Assembly: GCF_019399895.1 (NCBI RefSeq)
Contig: NC_091878.1
Coordinates: forward strand, 2,728,001 to 2,792,000
Direction of reading: 5' to 3'
DNA from: Cardiocondyla obscurior
Taxonomy: Eukaryota > Arthropoda > Insecta > Hymenoptera > Formicidae
DNA: 64,000 bases
In this document: positions 27,001 to 37,628 of the stretch, in pieces
How the letters are laid out: the number at the start of each line of letters is the position of its first letter
How positions within the stretch are numbered: position 1 is the stretch's first letter
Notes under the pieces: model-generated
What the model was told of the DNA's origin: nothing
Seen by the model: only the letters and a program-made list of their open reading frames with translations
The model's database searches: none
Translations under genes and position numbers: made by a program

Positions 27001-30000
27001 CACCAAGTTAGTTATAAAAATTAAAATAACAAATGTTTTTAAATAAAACACATTATATTTTTTATCTTTAATTTTATTAAATTATTATTAGAGTATGTAG
27101 AGTTTGTTAAGGATTAATATAAAATTACATGGTGAAGACAAAATTACGATATTGATCACTTAATAGGCTTGGAATCTGTCCAAATGTGCATCGTGCGTGT
27201 ACATCGACATATGTTAATAGGCGTAATATAATTTCTCTCTCGGAACTGTTCAATAGCATATATTTAATCATAGATTTAGTACATTAAGTGTCAATGTTTA
27301 ATCTGTGCCTAGCCAATTCTATTACGGTTCGTTGACGATTATTATACGAAATATTGCGGAGAGATCGCATAAAAGAGCGTGATTCAAATTGTTAACATAT
27401 TATTTATTATTCGAGTAGAAACGTTTCATTTTAATTCCACGCAAATGTCGCGTATCTCAATTACGGCTGATTGGCGGGATCAATGCAAAGAACTTGCGGA
27501 GCTTCTCGCAGCGGAGAGATACCAAGTAACAAAGTGAACTCAATCCGAGAGCATTTCATTAACAGGCAGATGCTAAAATTATACTAAGTAGGTCGTTAAT
27601 CCGATTATTCGGCTTACTTTGAGATGCACGGAAAACCACATTTAGAGCGGAGAATGATATCTGTATAGTAATGAGATAAAAATGCCCGTGGCACGACTTA
27701 CCGCTGATCCAAAGAAGCACCCGTGTGCTAATAAGACTGAACGCATTTACAAGAGAGCTGCCTTTGTTCTAGCAAAGGTGACACCAAGAGTATTACGGCG
27801 AACATTCAATGCGGGAAACGTTTAATAGCATCAAAGAAAAAAGAGGAAGGAAAAAAGTGCTTTTCACCGCCGGACGGTTTGCTTTCAGCGAGTGTTCGAG
27901 CACTTAAAGCGAGAAAATTGCAATTTCGGAGGTCAATTTTTTTTTTTTTTATTTCTAATAGAAAAACAAAAATGGGATAAGGGAGATACGCGTTTCCGGA
28001 GCGCACGTACGATATTTTCTCATTTTTCACCGCGTGAAATACGTTTTCCGATGCATGCCAGTCATTCTCACGATATGATATATTGTTTTTCGATTTGTAC
28101 TTCTGTCTTAAATATTATATAAAATAATTTTAGAGATTTAATTCAAATGGCGAGATAACTCAAGCATTAATAAGTAAATAATCTAATCAGGTCACTGATA
28201 ATTAATTAACCTTACGACGATGAACCAGTTCAACAAAATTTACTTTCCTTAATCCAGTAAAACAGTCTTGTCTTCGTTTAATTAACCAACGAGAGAACGC
28301 ATAGCAATCGCGAACAGAACAGAGTACAAGATTATATCGCGTGTCGAAGATATTAATAATATATTGCACGCGTTTCGTTCTTCCGCGGAATTTATTTCCC
28401 CGCGAAAAAAAGTCCGGAAGATCAGGGGGAGGGAGGGTTGGAGAATACTTTCGCGAGGCGGAAAGAGAACGGGCCGAGACGCAGCGCGCGATGACAGGAG
28501 CGAAATGAGAAAAACTGAGGCATAAAATTGCATTTGCTTGCATCGCGCTACCACCTGCCAGTACCTTCGCGGGCATCGCCACCACGTTCTAGCCGCATGC
28601 TGCGGCGCAGCTACTGTTTGCTCGTTTAAAAGGCCGGTCTGCCGTGCTTTAATCAAGTTCGCCCGCAGCAAAATATTACCGAACGGAGTTTCAATCCGGA
28701 AAGCGATGAATGCCCATAGCCGCGGCTCATTGTGCATTCGCACCGTGTATATCACTCGCCTGGAACGCGCATATCAGCTCTTAGAGCACCCAGCTTTGTC
28801 GGATAAAAAAAAAAAAGGAAAAAAGAAAAAAAAAGGAGCACAAATCGGGACATACGTTGCTCACAATAACACCTATGTGCGTTATTGTTCGTGAGGTAAT
28901 CAGGAAATTGCTGAGATAAATTATTCTGGATCAGTCAGTCAGTCGCGTTCACAGTATTTTTTTCAAACATTAAAATAAATATTCTCATATTAGTCGTGAT
29001 AATTTTTTCTTGTTGCTGTACTTCGTGTAGAAAGGCAATTATTTTAACTATAATTTATATTGCAGAACTATAACAAGTATTACAGATCGTCTATATATTA
29101 GTTAAGTATCTGGGAATATAGCTGAAGCATTTACCAGCATGACTCGAGCTCTAACGGTTTCAATATCTGCAGGTTAAAAAGGAGTTGAGACAGTTAATGT
29201 GCCTGTTACGAAATACGAGCAGCCCTTTCGCGCTATCTTGTAATGACGCGCGCGCGCGTAACTTTGATAGACAGAAGGCGTTCTTTATTCGCCATTCGCG
29301 GAAGTTTCGCGAGACATCAAGCGATCAAGCTAGTACCAAACCGTTTTACGGCGGCAACTTCTGCGAGATATCCGACGACGGTGCGCCTTTGACAGTTGCG
29401 GGGAGCATTTTATGAACGCCCGTTGTATAAAGTACCGCTTCTCTATGCCGTTGCATATTAATGGATACGAGAGCGCTTCCTTAAAGGACATCGTGATAGT
29501 AAGGATCGGTGGAACCCTCGGTCATAGCGCCGCCTTCATCTCGCCGAAGATAGTCGATCGCGTGTGGGAAGCGCGAACGAGGAAAGTTAGGAGCGAAATT
29601 TGTCTTTATATTGTTGGAAGAGTACTCCCGGCGTCTCCGATTGTCTCATGCATTCTACAACGGCGAAGCTATCGAGAATACCGCGTGATAAGAGAAATTG
29701 ATATTGACTCCGAGTTCGACCGGGCCGCTCTAACATCCGACTTGCGATGGAGAATGATTACGTTATTCTGTATTGAATCATCCTTCACTGCAAATTATTT
29801 CAAACATCGTGACGGTAATGATACATTGCCGAGTCATTATGTGCGTAGCTGTCGGTGCATCTCCCCCGCTCTCTGACTGTCTTCCTTTCGGGAATACGAA
29901 TTCACATGCGTGCATCGAGAATTCAGTGTTTCTGGACCGTAGCGGAAAGCTGATCTGCGGATGAAGTAACGCAAACTGCATTCGATGTTTCGTATAATAT

Positions 30001-31785
30001 TTCGTAGGGAAACTTTCCCCGTAAGTGAATACGTCAAGTCGAATTTAACTGGAAGAAGGAACGGAGATCGTGTACATACGCAGTCGAGCTTCGGTTTCGA
30101 TTGTAATGTTTTGCATCGAGTTTGTCGAGAAACCATTTTATTATTAAATATTTGTTTAAATTAAGAACGTATAAAAGCGTTTAAAATTTATACGAAAATT
30201 AATGCTTAGAAAATAATTGAAGAAAGCTCGAGAATTTATCCGCAATATTGCGCAAAGTAGCGAGCATATGCAGTGCGATGCTTGCTTCGTAACGTACACT
30301 CCGGTTTACGATAAGTAAACGGATTGAACAACGTCTTCATTCAAGATCTCAGAGCTCGGCTGGTTCGAGTCACGCGTATGCAAACGAAGCTTCGCTTACG
30401 CATAGCCCGACGGTTGTAAACTTGGAAACACGGTACTTAAAGAGAAGCCAGGTTAATTTTAATTAATGCAATCGAGACGTTAAAGCTGGGAATCGATAAT
30501 AATTGAATCTTTTGCGAGAAGAAGAATCGACGTAAACGTTACAGAGCGAAAACGTTGTGGAAGAAAACGTGTTAAAAAGTTCTCTTTAGCGCCTCGTAAC
30601 TAACAATTTATCACTTGACCTGGTTCCCATTTCTTATGCATGACTGCTCTTAGGATTATTTTAATGACGTAACCTTCGCAAACGAAAAACGGCGAGCTGC
30701 TGAACGGAATTCTGCGCGCGAGAGCGCCGCTGCATTTCCGCTTGTCGTCTCGAGTGTATCGTGCATGAATTGTTATCTCTGATGAAAGACGATGTCTCGT
30801 ATCATCCCGCATATTATTTTCGTGCAAGGCAATCGCCGTTGCGTCAAAAGGTAGACAGATATCACGGCGAGCATATTTTACGAGCTTCGAAATTTTCTCG
30901 ATAATATTAATAACTTTATTAATTTTAATCGCCGGCAAAATGTACACGCGCGAATATCTGAAATGTCAACACGGCTCTCAGAGTATCGTTTACGCATTCG
31001 TTATTAAAAATTAATTCAGACAATTCTAAAAGCATGACAATTATTACCTGACAAACATAGCACGATAACTTTAGATGTGTTATAAAAAAAAAAAGGAGAA
31101 AAAAACATTAGATGTGATTTCTAATAATAAACCTGAGACTGTCCGACTTTAAAACGTGAATGATTCTCCGTCTGGTTTTCGAAAGCTCGTGCAAATTAAA
31201 TAATAAGCACAGTGTAATTTTCGCGCTAAAAAAAATACGTCTTGACGAATCTATTATCGTTAAAAATCATATTGCCATCGTTCCGAGGCAACGAGTAGTC
31301 GCGGCTCTCGACCTGTTGACGGGCTGAAGGCGCTCGTTTATTCTCAACCAACTTTCGCGACTTCGTTCTTTTGCGAGCCATTCGTCATAGTCGCTGGCCG
31401 GAGCCCAAATCCGCGTCTCCGATAAGAAAGCACTTAAGCGCGAACACAGGGAATCAATTTGCACACGCCCGATATTTCCTCGTGACGATCAGATCAGCCG
31501 GGATTTCCGTTTTCGTCCGCGAAAGGAGTGTCACGGGAAAGTGTATCCAGGGCATAAAAATTATAATATAGTCTTTACGTTTAATCAATATAATAAAAGA
31601 GCTCGATTCTCTAAAAATATTAAATAGATACGAATTATCAAAATGAGGAAAAAGAAAAAAACATTAAATACAATTTTATTAAAATATATATGTATTATAT
31701 CGTCCAACGATTACGTCTGTTTTTTGCTAAAAGTACCCATTATTCGCGAAACATATTCTTATTGCAATATAGTGAGAGAGAAGTA
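24036..31785. other. Non-coding DNA with scattered GC-richer patches
   Basis: Patches at 24.27-24.55, 28.35-28.80 and 29.20-30.10 kb have longer open frames; the longest is 154 codons from an ATG at 29412, without domain content. The rest is AT-rich. No gene could be supported. Confidence 0.45.
24610..24648. repeat. (GA)n microsatellite
   Basis: Imperfect GAGA/GGGA run of about 39 bases. Confidence 0.9.
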
Positions 31786-31816
31786 GGGGTGAGGGGGGTG
31801 CGAGGGTGGGTGAGGG
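31786..31816 (+). promoter_or_regulatory. G-quadruplex-type G-rich tract at a candidate promoter
   Basis: Five runs of three or more G (4, 6, 3, 3 and 3) are separated by loops of 1 to 5 bases on the plus strand. This fits the usual G-quadruplex pattern. It is followed by further G-rich sequence and a small GGCGCT/AGCGCC inverted repeat (about 31829-31850). The tract lies just upstream of the candidate first exon of the tandem-exon locus. Confidence 0.45.
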
Positions 31817-32022
31817 AAACGGAGCAGTGGGCGCTAGGAGTGGGGAGCGCCGGGCCTCACTAGTTATTAGAAGTCACTATACCTCCGGCGGTCGCGCTAT
31901 GCGGTACATCGCGGGGAGAATTTTCGTGCTTTCGTGCTTTTCAACGGTAGTACGCGGATTCAGTGATAGCTAGATCTATCCCGATATGATTTGCCTTCAC
32001 CGAGAAAGAGCATAAATGCGTA

Positions 32023-32070
32023 ATGCGTGGACTAACTTTCATTTCCGGTTGGCGGAGCACGTGGCACGTG
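32023..32070 (+). CDS. Candidate first coding exon, 16 codons
   Basis: An ATG at 32023 starts MRGLTFISGWRSTWHV and reaches the donor GTG|GTGAGG after exactly 16 codons (phase 0). The next good acceptor (32639) opens an exon that is also in phase 0 and fully open, so the two join in frame. If unspliced, the same frame runs 80 codons. Support is limited to splice-site quality and frame agreement. Confidence 0.25.
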
Positions 32071-32347
32071 GTGAGGAACGTTCCGTTATCGGCAAATTAC
32101 GCAAGTTTGATGCTGCGGAGATGCATCTCAAGGCAATTAGACATCCCCAACGAATGCTTTGAGCACAGACAGCACGTACAAAACGTGTCCGGCGTGAATT
32201 TTATCGTCATACGCGTTAGTTATATTCGCGTTTTTGGAATGATTGCCGTGACTCGCGAGCATTAATCTCGACCTTCTCCGACTCGGAATTAAATATTTTG
32301 CGCTGCGTGGTGCGTAGCATACGAGAGAAACGGATCGGAGTGCGTGA

Positions 32348-32367
32348 AAGAGAGAGAGAGAGAGAGG
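32348..32367. repeat. (GA)n microsatellite
   Basis: About ten uninterrupted AG dinucleotides, 40 bases before the palindromic E-box. GA repeats can act as GAGA-factor sites in insects. Confidence 0.85.
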
Positions 32368-32409
32368 TCACGCGAGATAGACAGAGATAGCTGAGTACGT
32401 ATCGCTCGA

Positions 32410-32423
32410 TGATCACGTGATCA
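32410..32423. promoter_or_regulatory. 14-bp perfect palindrome centred on an E-box
   Basis: TGATCACGTGATCA is its own reverse complement and contains CACGTG, the E-box bound by bHLH factors of the Myc/USF/Clock class. It lies between the two alternative first-exon donors (32070 and 32520) of the candidate plus-strand locus. Function is inferred only from the motif. Confidence 0.35.
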
Positions 32424-32639
32424 CCTTTCGACGAGCGGTCATCATAGTTGCGAGGTGTTTATATGTATATGTACATCGTTGACCTAGCGTGTAGTTTACG
32501 GTGTAAATCAAAACGCGCAGGTAACATCGTTGGGACGCACGGTTAACATAGGTTAGAACACGTTGAAAAATAATGCATAATGATTAATTGTAAGTCGTTG
32601 CCGCTGACGCGACTAATTGATTCTTGCTTTCTGTTTCAG

Positions 32640-32837
32640 ATAAGGATTGAGAAGAAGAATGAACGTGCCGTCGTCGTCAATATTAAATTAATAAACGGCA
32701 GCCGGTTTGTTGGAAGTATCGGGAATACCGTGTTAGCAATCGGACAAACGGGAAAACGGATCCGACTCAGAGCTTTCGGAGCTGAGAGGAGAAACAGGCC
32801 TCGGAAAGGCATTAGGCGCCGGAGGACCAACCCTACG
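32640..32837 (+). CDS. Candidate second exon, Arg-rich, 66 codons
   Basis: A strong pyrimidine tract and acceptor (CTTTCTGTTTCAG) is followed by 198 bases, exactly 66 open codons, and then the donor ACG|GTAAGA. The product is basic and Arg-rich, with GAERRNRPRKGIRRRRTNPT at its end. Its last 73 bases are the first copy of the 241-bp tandem unit. In phase 0, splicing into the exons at 33006 or 33247 would add four codons and a TAG, giving a protein of about 86 residues. Splicing to 34231 would add nine codons and a TGA. No known domain was recognised. Confidence 0.3.
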
Positions 32838-33005
32838 GTAAGAATCACTTTTTCTGAACAAAATAAAATCCGTTTCAGATAATAATTAATTTGATTTTCA
32901 ATGTTTTTAATTAATAAATTAATTGGAAAGACGTAAAATTTTTTTTTCAATATTAAAAATTTGTTTAACATGTCTACATTAAATCTTTATATTTATTTGT
33001 TACAG

Positions 33006-33078
33006 GTTATCAATTCCTAGTTCTGAGAGGAGGAGGAGGCCTCGGATAGGCATCAGGTGCCGGACAGCGGACCCTACG
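33006..33078 (+). other. Exon-like unit, copy 2 (73 bp)
   Basis: Bounded by TTATTTGTTACAG|G and ACG|GTAAGAAT. In the shared open frame it reads LSIPSSERRRRPRIGIRC and on to DPT, leaving phase 0. Entered in phase 0 instead, it stops at TAG after four codons. It is the best-preserved match to the 3' part of the exon at 32640-32837. Confidence 0.5.
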
Positions 33079-33246
33079 GTAAGAATCACTCTTTCTGAAC
33101 AAAATAAAATCCGTTCTAGATAATAATTAATTTTACTTTTAATGTTTTTAATTATTTAATTAATTGGAGGCGCTTAAAAATTTTTTTTCTATGTTAAAAA
33201 TTTATTTAGCATGTCTACATTACATCTTTATATTTATTTGTTACAG

Positions 33247-33319
33247 ATTATCAATTCCTAGTTCTGAGAGGAGGAGGAGGCCTCGGATAGGCATCATACA
33301 TCGGCGGAGTAACCCCTGG
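33247..33319 (+). other. Exon-like unit, copy 3 (73 bp)
   Basis: Bounded by TTATTTGTTACAG|A and CTGG|GTAAAT. The shared frame gives SSERRRRPRIGIIHRRSNPW. The donor differs from copies 1 and 2 (GTAAAT in place of GTAAGA) and matches copy 4, so copies 3 and 4 share a variant end. Confidence 0.5.
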
Positions 33320-33443
33320 GTAAATATCGCTTTTACTTTACTTAAAATTAATAAACGTTTAAAGACGTGTTAAAAAACTTTTCTGAAGACAGTGAATATT
33401 TTCAGCGTTTCTATAATCAAAATTTTATATTTATTTGTTGCAG

Positions 33444-33469
33444 ATTACTCCGCTGCTTCGCATCATTCA
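33444..33469 (+). other. Candidate 26-bp microexon, related to 34231-34283
   Basis: A good acceptor (TTTATTTGTTGCAG) is followed after 26 bases by GTGAGT. In phase 0 it reads ITPLLRII, and reading through the donor gives CAG TGA. The 3' half and donor resemble the end of the exon at 34231-34283 (ACTCCG ... CGCATC ... GTGAGT), so copy 3 plus this exon look like a duplicated pair with copy 4 plus that exon. Confidence 0.4.
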
Positions 33470-33581
33470 GTGAGTCAAAGATTTCTTTTTTCTAATATTA
33501 AGACTTCGGGTGGGCAAATTATTTATAACACGCGGAAAGAAATTTAGGTATATATAAAAATATTCGCGTAAAGCGGTACTT

Positions 33582-33634
33582 CGCGTATATCGGGCGGTTC
33601 GCGTAAATCGGGCAATTCGGGTAAATCATAATTT
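33582..33634. repeat. 18-bp tandem repeat, about 3 copies
   Basis: Units beginning CGCGTATATCGGGCGGTT recur at 33582, 33600 and 33618 with a few substitutions. The motif is GC-rich against an AT-rich background and lies between exon-like copies 3 and 4. Confidence 0.8.
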
Positions 33635-33636
33635 GC

Positions 33637-33671
33637 GTAGTATTTGTAGTATTTGTAGAATTTGTAGTATT
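33637..33671. repeat. 9-bp tandem repeat (GTAGTATTT)n
   Basis: About four copies of GTAGTATTT, one with an A substitution, directly follow the 18-bp repeat. Replication slippage explains it. Confidence 0.8.
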
Positions 33672-33730
33672 GTTTATATCTATTGTAATTGTTATATATG
33701 TATGTGCAGATTAATATAGATCTGTTACAG

Positions 33731-33987
33731 CTCTTCAGTTTTTTTTTTATGTCGTCGTTGTCGATTAAATAAACGAACAATCGGGGTTCGTCGCGAAATC
33801 GTACAAAGTAAACGGGCGATTGGAATTTGTTTAGGAACTTTAAAAACGGGAGTGCCGCCTGGGTCGCGCGAGTAGCTTTAATTAATAATCCGCGAGTGTC
33901 GCGAGTGACCAGTGAAAGATGGAACTGAGTTCTGAGAGGAGGAGCAGGTCCCGGATGGACATCGGGCATCGGCGGAGCAACGTTTGG
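33731..33987 (+). other. Exon-like unit, copy 4, extended
   Basis: The core homologous to the 73-bp unit begins near 33929 and ends at the donor TTTGG|GTAAAT. In the shared frame it reads SSERRSRSRMDIGHRRSNVW. The nearest convincing acceptor is TCTGTTACAG at 33730, so the exon would be longer than the other copies; TTGTTTAG near 33832 is an alternative. This copy is separated from copy 3 by 668 bases. Confidence 0.4.
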
Positions 33988-34230
33988 GTAAATATCTTTT
34001 TTATATTTACATAAAAGTAAAAACTTTGTGTGTTTATTCCATTAATTTTATTATTCAATAATAATTAAAGAAATAATTCTAAAGAAAAAAGAGATTTAAA
34101 GTTATAAGATTTTCTTATAAATATCTTTTCGTAATTAAATTATTAAAAATTAGTCAGTCAAAAATCAATAATCATTATTTGTTGCATTTTATACATGTTT
34201 TTCATTTTATTTTTTATTTGCGTGTTACAG

Positions 34231-34283
34231 AATCATCGTTCCATCTATCTTCGTAGCTGAACTCCGCCCGCGTCGCATCGAAT
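34231..34283 (+). other. Exon-like unit after copy 4 (53 bp)
   Basis: Bounded by GCGTGTTACAG and GTGAGTAAAG. In phase 0 it reads NHRSIYLRS and then TGA. Its 3' half matches the 26-bp exon at 33444-33469. It would end any reading frame carried through the Arg-rich exons. Confidence 0.4.
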
Positions 34284-34550
34284 GTGAGTAAAGAATTTTA
34301 TTTACAAATGCGATGAATCTATGAAAATATTTAATATAAAGTACAATATTTTAACGTTTTTTTTTAATTTTGATTAAATTTACTTTAATTATTTATAATA
34401 AATTAAAATTAAATTAAATTTTTAATTTAAATATATTTTTAATTAATAAATAGAAACAAGACAATTAAAGAAAATGTTACAATTCGTAGATTCATTGCTT
34501 CTAGTAGCAGTAGAGTAGAAAAGTAGTTTAGAGTTCGCAAGTGAGAGACT

Positions 34551-34634
34551 CAGCCACTTGCGGCACAGTCGACGTTTTCAGCCACTTGCGGCACAGTCGA
34601 CGTTTTCGGCCACTTGCGGCATAGTCGCATTTTC
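34551..34634 (+). repeat. 28-bp tandem repeat, 3 copies
   Basis: The unit CAGCCACTTGCGGCACAGTC, followed by GACGTTTT, starts at 34551, 34579 and 34607 at an exact 28-bp period; the last copy has a few substitutions. It may lie in the terminal exon of the plus-strand locus. Copies are directly adjacent with no spacers, so this is not a CRISPR array. Confidence 0.9.
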
Positions 34635-34703
34635 ATATTCTTTCCGTCTCGATTTAATTTCGTAGAAAATATCGTTTTGTAATTGATCTCATTACAAATT
34701 TGT

Positions 34704-34767
34704 TCGTCTAAATATTCGTTTAAATACTCGTCTAAATACTCGTCTAAATACTTGTCTAAATATTCGT
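34704..34767. repeat. 12-bp tandem repeat (CGTCTAAATACT)n, 5 copies
   Basis: Units of CGTCTAAATACT with single-base variants start at 34705, 34717, 34729, 34741 and 34753. The tract lies about 70 bases after the 28-bp repeat. Confidence 0.9.
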
Positions 34768-37628
34768 AACAATTATATTCTCATTATAAAAATTTAATTT
34801 TAAATCACAAAAAAAAATAAAATGTTCAAAATAATAAAAATTTAGTTTTAAGCAAATTAAAATACATACGTTTATAGTTATTGATTTTTTTATAGTTACA
34901 AATAGATAATTCTTTTATTCGAAAATTATACTTGAGGAAATAATTATCTTAATCATTCGATCAACATATTACAATATGTTATAACAATTAGATAAGAAAT
35001 TATTAAAATAGAAATAAAAATAATCAATAAATATTTGTCATCAGACTTGTAAAATGCCCCTAATGGTTTGACACGACATTTGAATGAAAAAGAGTGTCAT
35101 GTGTTGAAACATGTATGAGTATATTGATAGGAGGGTTATCGAGAATAGATCTCCGTTGATATTAGCGAAAAATGAAGGCATAGAATGATGTTTCACGCGC
35201 GCGATGAAGTTTGTTGTATTTTTTTTTCCGACGGGATGAAACTTTTATCCTGCTTACTTACATCGTAAATTCACCGCTCCACGCCGTTGCCGTTTTCGCG
35301 TGGAATTTGATGAGAGTTCGCGAAAAAACTTTACAAAGGTTCGAAGATAATAGCGTATTGTTGGAAAAGAGTACGGCGGAAAGGAGTGCAAGCGTGATTA
35401 AAAATGTTAAGTGGTTTATCGTGGGGGAATTCTAATTAGCCTCCTGGTATATATATATATGTATAATGTTTACGGGAAAATTTGTACAACTCGAGAGTAG
35501 AGTGCTATCGGAGGTATAACGTAGAATGTAATATCCTAAATGCGATAACGAATAGCGACCGTTTGTGCGCGAAATCGATATTCTTCGAGCTACACCGATG
35601 GCACACCGTTGTAGAATTACATTCCCTTACAGCCATATTCATAGTTAGGGCGTTAATCAACTCGATTAAGTTTCAGTATCCAGTAATTAAAGCTGAAGCT
35701 GAGTTTTAATCTATATTCATAGTCGAAATTAATCAGCTACCTCATCTAACTAACTATGTTTTACTATTCATATGGGAAATTCGGTAGCGTTAAAATTTTA
35801 AAAATTATTATCTCTGCATTAAATTTCTCTTATTACGTGACGTCTAATTAGGAATATTAATCTATATATGTACACTTTTTAAACAAGATTTATAATATGA
35901 ATAGATTTGTCGGAATTAAAATTTATTGCAATATTTCCGAATAAAATTATATTTTCTACGTTAATCGCCATTTCAATGTTGCAAAATTAAATAATAATAC
36001 TCGTATATCCAATTTATTTTTACTTTAATTGTTCAGCGTTAATAAATAAAACGTGGCAGAAAATTAATTTATACCGATTCAGCCATTGAATTACTTATTT
36101 CAAGATGATTTTTATCTTCAATGCAACTCTAGACAAATCCGCTTTAGCACAAAAACGTCCGCGCAAATGTAACACAGTTAGCAGGCTTCTGAATGGGCAA
36201 CTATTATCGCTTCGCGTGTAAAAGTGCGACCATTTGTACAATGAGCCAAACTATCAGCATTCTCTCCGTCCTAGAAAACTCTATTATGTTCAGTGCAATG
36301 TACGGCTACAATGGAAAACGCACAATTTTTCCTCGGCCCTTTCACGTTGCGCTCGTTTCCCGTCGTTGGGCCTCTCGTTAGCGCATATCGATCCATGTAA
36401 AATACATTTGCCAAATTTCCGTGGCGTTATACAATAGTTTCACGTCCTCTTACTTATTTTCCGTTATGATAAAAAATTCTAGACCTCGACATACGTATTT
36501 TCTATTATATCGCTTTCCGAAGATTTATATCAAAGTGTAAAAAGTTTCGACAATTCACAAAGACAAATAATGATCTATGATCGAGACGCAGCCGATGAAT
36601 AATTTAAACACGAAATAAGGAAAAGATTCGAACGGAAGTCTAATTTGGGGAGAAAGTTGATTCTAAATTGCAGTTCAAATAGCTGGTTAAATCTCCGTCG
36701 TGTTTGCGTTAATGTAAAATTACACAGAGAGTCGAGAACTCTTCTTTCGCGGATATGAATGGCGATTGATTCGAACAGAGCTGCAAGTCATGCCCTGATC
36801 GGTCTAAGACAGAAACTTAAGTTCCGTTTGTCTTGTCTCGTCTCCGTGTGCAACTGCAAGTCACACCAACGTCAAATATCTGTAGCACGTGGTCCGTGAA
36901 TTGCGGCGAAACTTGCGTCCCAAGAACTTGCGCTTCGTTGCTCGGGGCCGAACTGACTTCTCGGGAGCTTCCATTTCTCTGTCGCACGGGAAACCCGCGA
37001 GATCTAAGTTGACGTGTAATTTATCATTTCAAACGTGAAAATCTCTACTCCGCAAAAAAAAAAAGAAAAAAATTTAGTAAATAGTATCTCATTAATGCAG
37101 AGCAGGCTATCGTTATAAAGAGGCACCTCTTAAACATCGCAATTATAACACGATATATTCAAAAATATGTAATTATTAACAGAATTAATAAAAAGAACCA
37201 AGTTATTCTATTAAAAAATAAAAAATAAAATAATAAGAAAGTGAGTTAAGTAATAAGAAAAAAAAAATAATAATAATAATAGAAATTTACTGAATTCTAA
37301 AAATATCAGAATAAATAAAAAGTCCACGTCGATTTCCGAAATAGATAAGCATTCTGTTAATATTAGCAGTTACTTTTCACAAGAATTGTGGTATTCAGCG
37401 AAGTGCCTCGTAACAAGCGGAAGCTCTGAACTTTCACGGTAGCAACGTAAGCTTTACTCCATTCTTGCCACCCCCAGCGTAATACAGTAAACGACGAATT
37501 GTACTGTCTTCAGCATTACTTAACTCGGTAGTAACGACCGAGAGCTGCAAATTAGTCGTTCGCGATTGTTCACGAATACCGTCAGGCAGTGTTAAGGCAA
37601 AGCCGGGCGCAAAACCGCAAATAAAAAG

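Larger units (their letters stand above)
32765..33319 (+). repeat. 241-bp tandem repeat holding an exon-like core (three exon copies)
   Basis: Exon-like ends fall at 32837, 33078 and 33319, exactly 241 bases apart. The two spacers, 32838-33005 and 33079-33246, are both 168 bases and nearly identical by eye. Each unit has a TTTATTTGTTACAG acceptor, a 73-base core and a GTAAGAAT or GTAAATAT donor. All three cores stay open in one frame around (S/A)ERR(R/N)RPR(I/K)GI. The third copy's downstream spacer (33320-33443) is diverged and shorter. Confidence 0.9.
31830..34830 (+). other. Candidate transcription unit with tandemly duplicated exons
   Basis: A G-rich patch, initiator-like TCAGTG near 31970, and an ordered set of plus-strand donors and acceptors suggest a spliced locus. 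Candidate exon 1 ends at 32070 (CACGTG|GTGAGG) or 32520 (GCGCAG|GTAACA), and exon 2 is 32640-32837. Repeat-derived exons follow at 33006-33078, 33247-33319, 33444-33469, 33731-33987 and 34231-34283. A possible terminal exon starts near 34511 and contains tandem repeats, with AATAAA near 34811. It may be a non-coding RNA gene or a short basic-protein gene. All exon limits are inferred from splice-site sequence. Confidence 0.4.

Noticed and set aside
29412..29876. 154-codon ATG frame on the plus strand
   Set aside because: About one frame of this length is expected by chance in 64 kb. No splice context, domain or repeat structure supports it.
30362..30375. GGTTCGAGTC resembling a tRNA B box
   Set aside because: No matching A box, acceptor stem or anticodon arm can be folded from the upstream sequence.
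33544..33969. 141-codon ATG frame on the minus strand across the exon-repeat gap
   Set aside because: Its openness comes partly from the 18-bp and 9-bp tandem repeats, and it runs antisense to the splice-bounded exons.
34551..34634. Regular 28-bp repeats considered as a CRISPR array
   Set aside because: Units are directly adjacent with no spacers, and the genome is eukaryotic.
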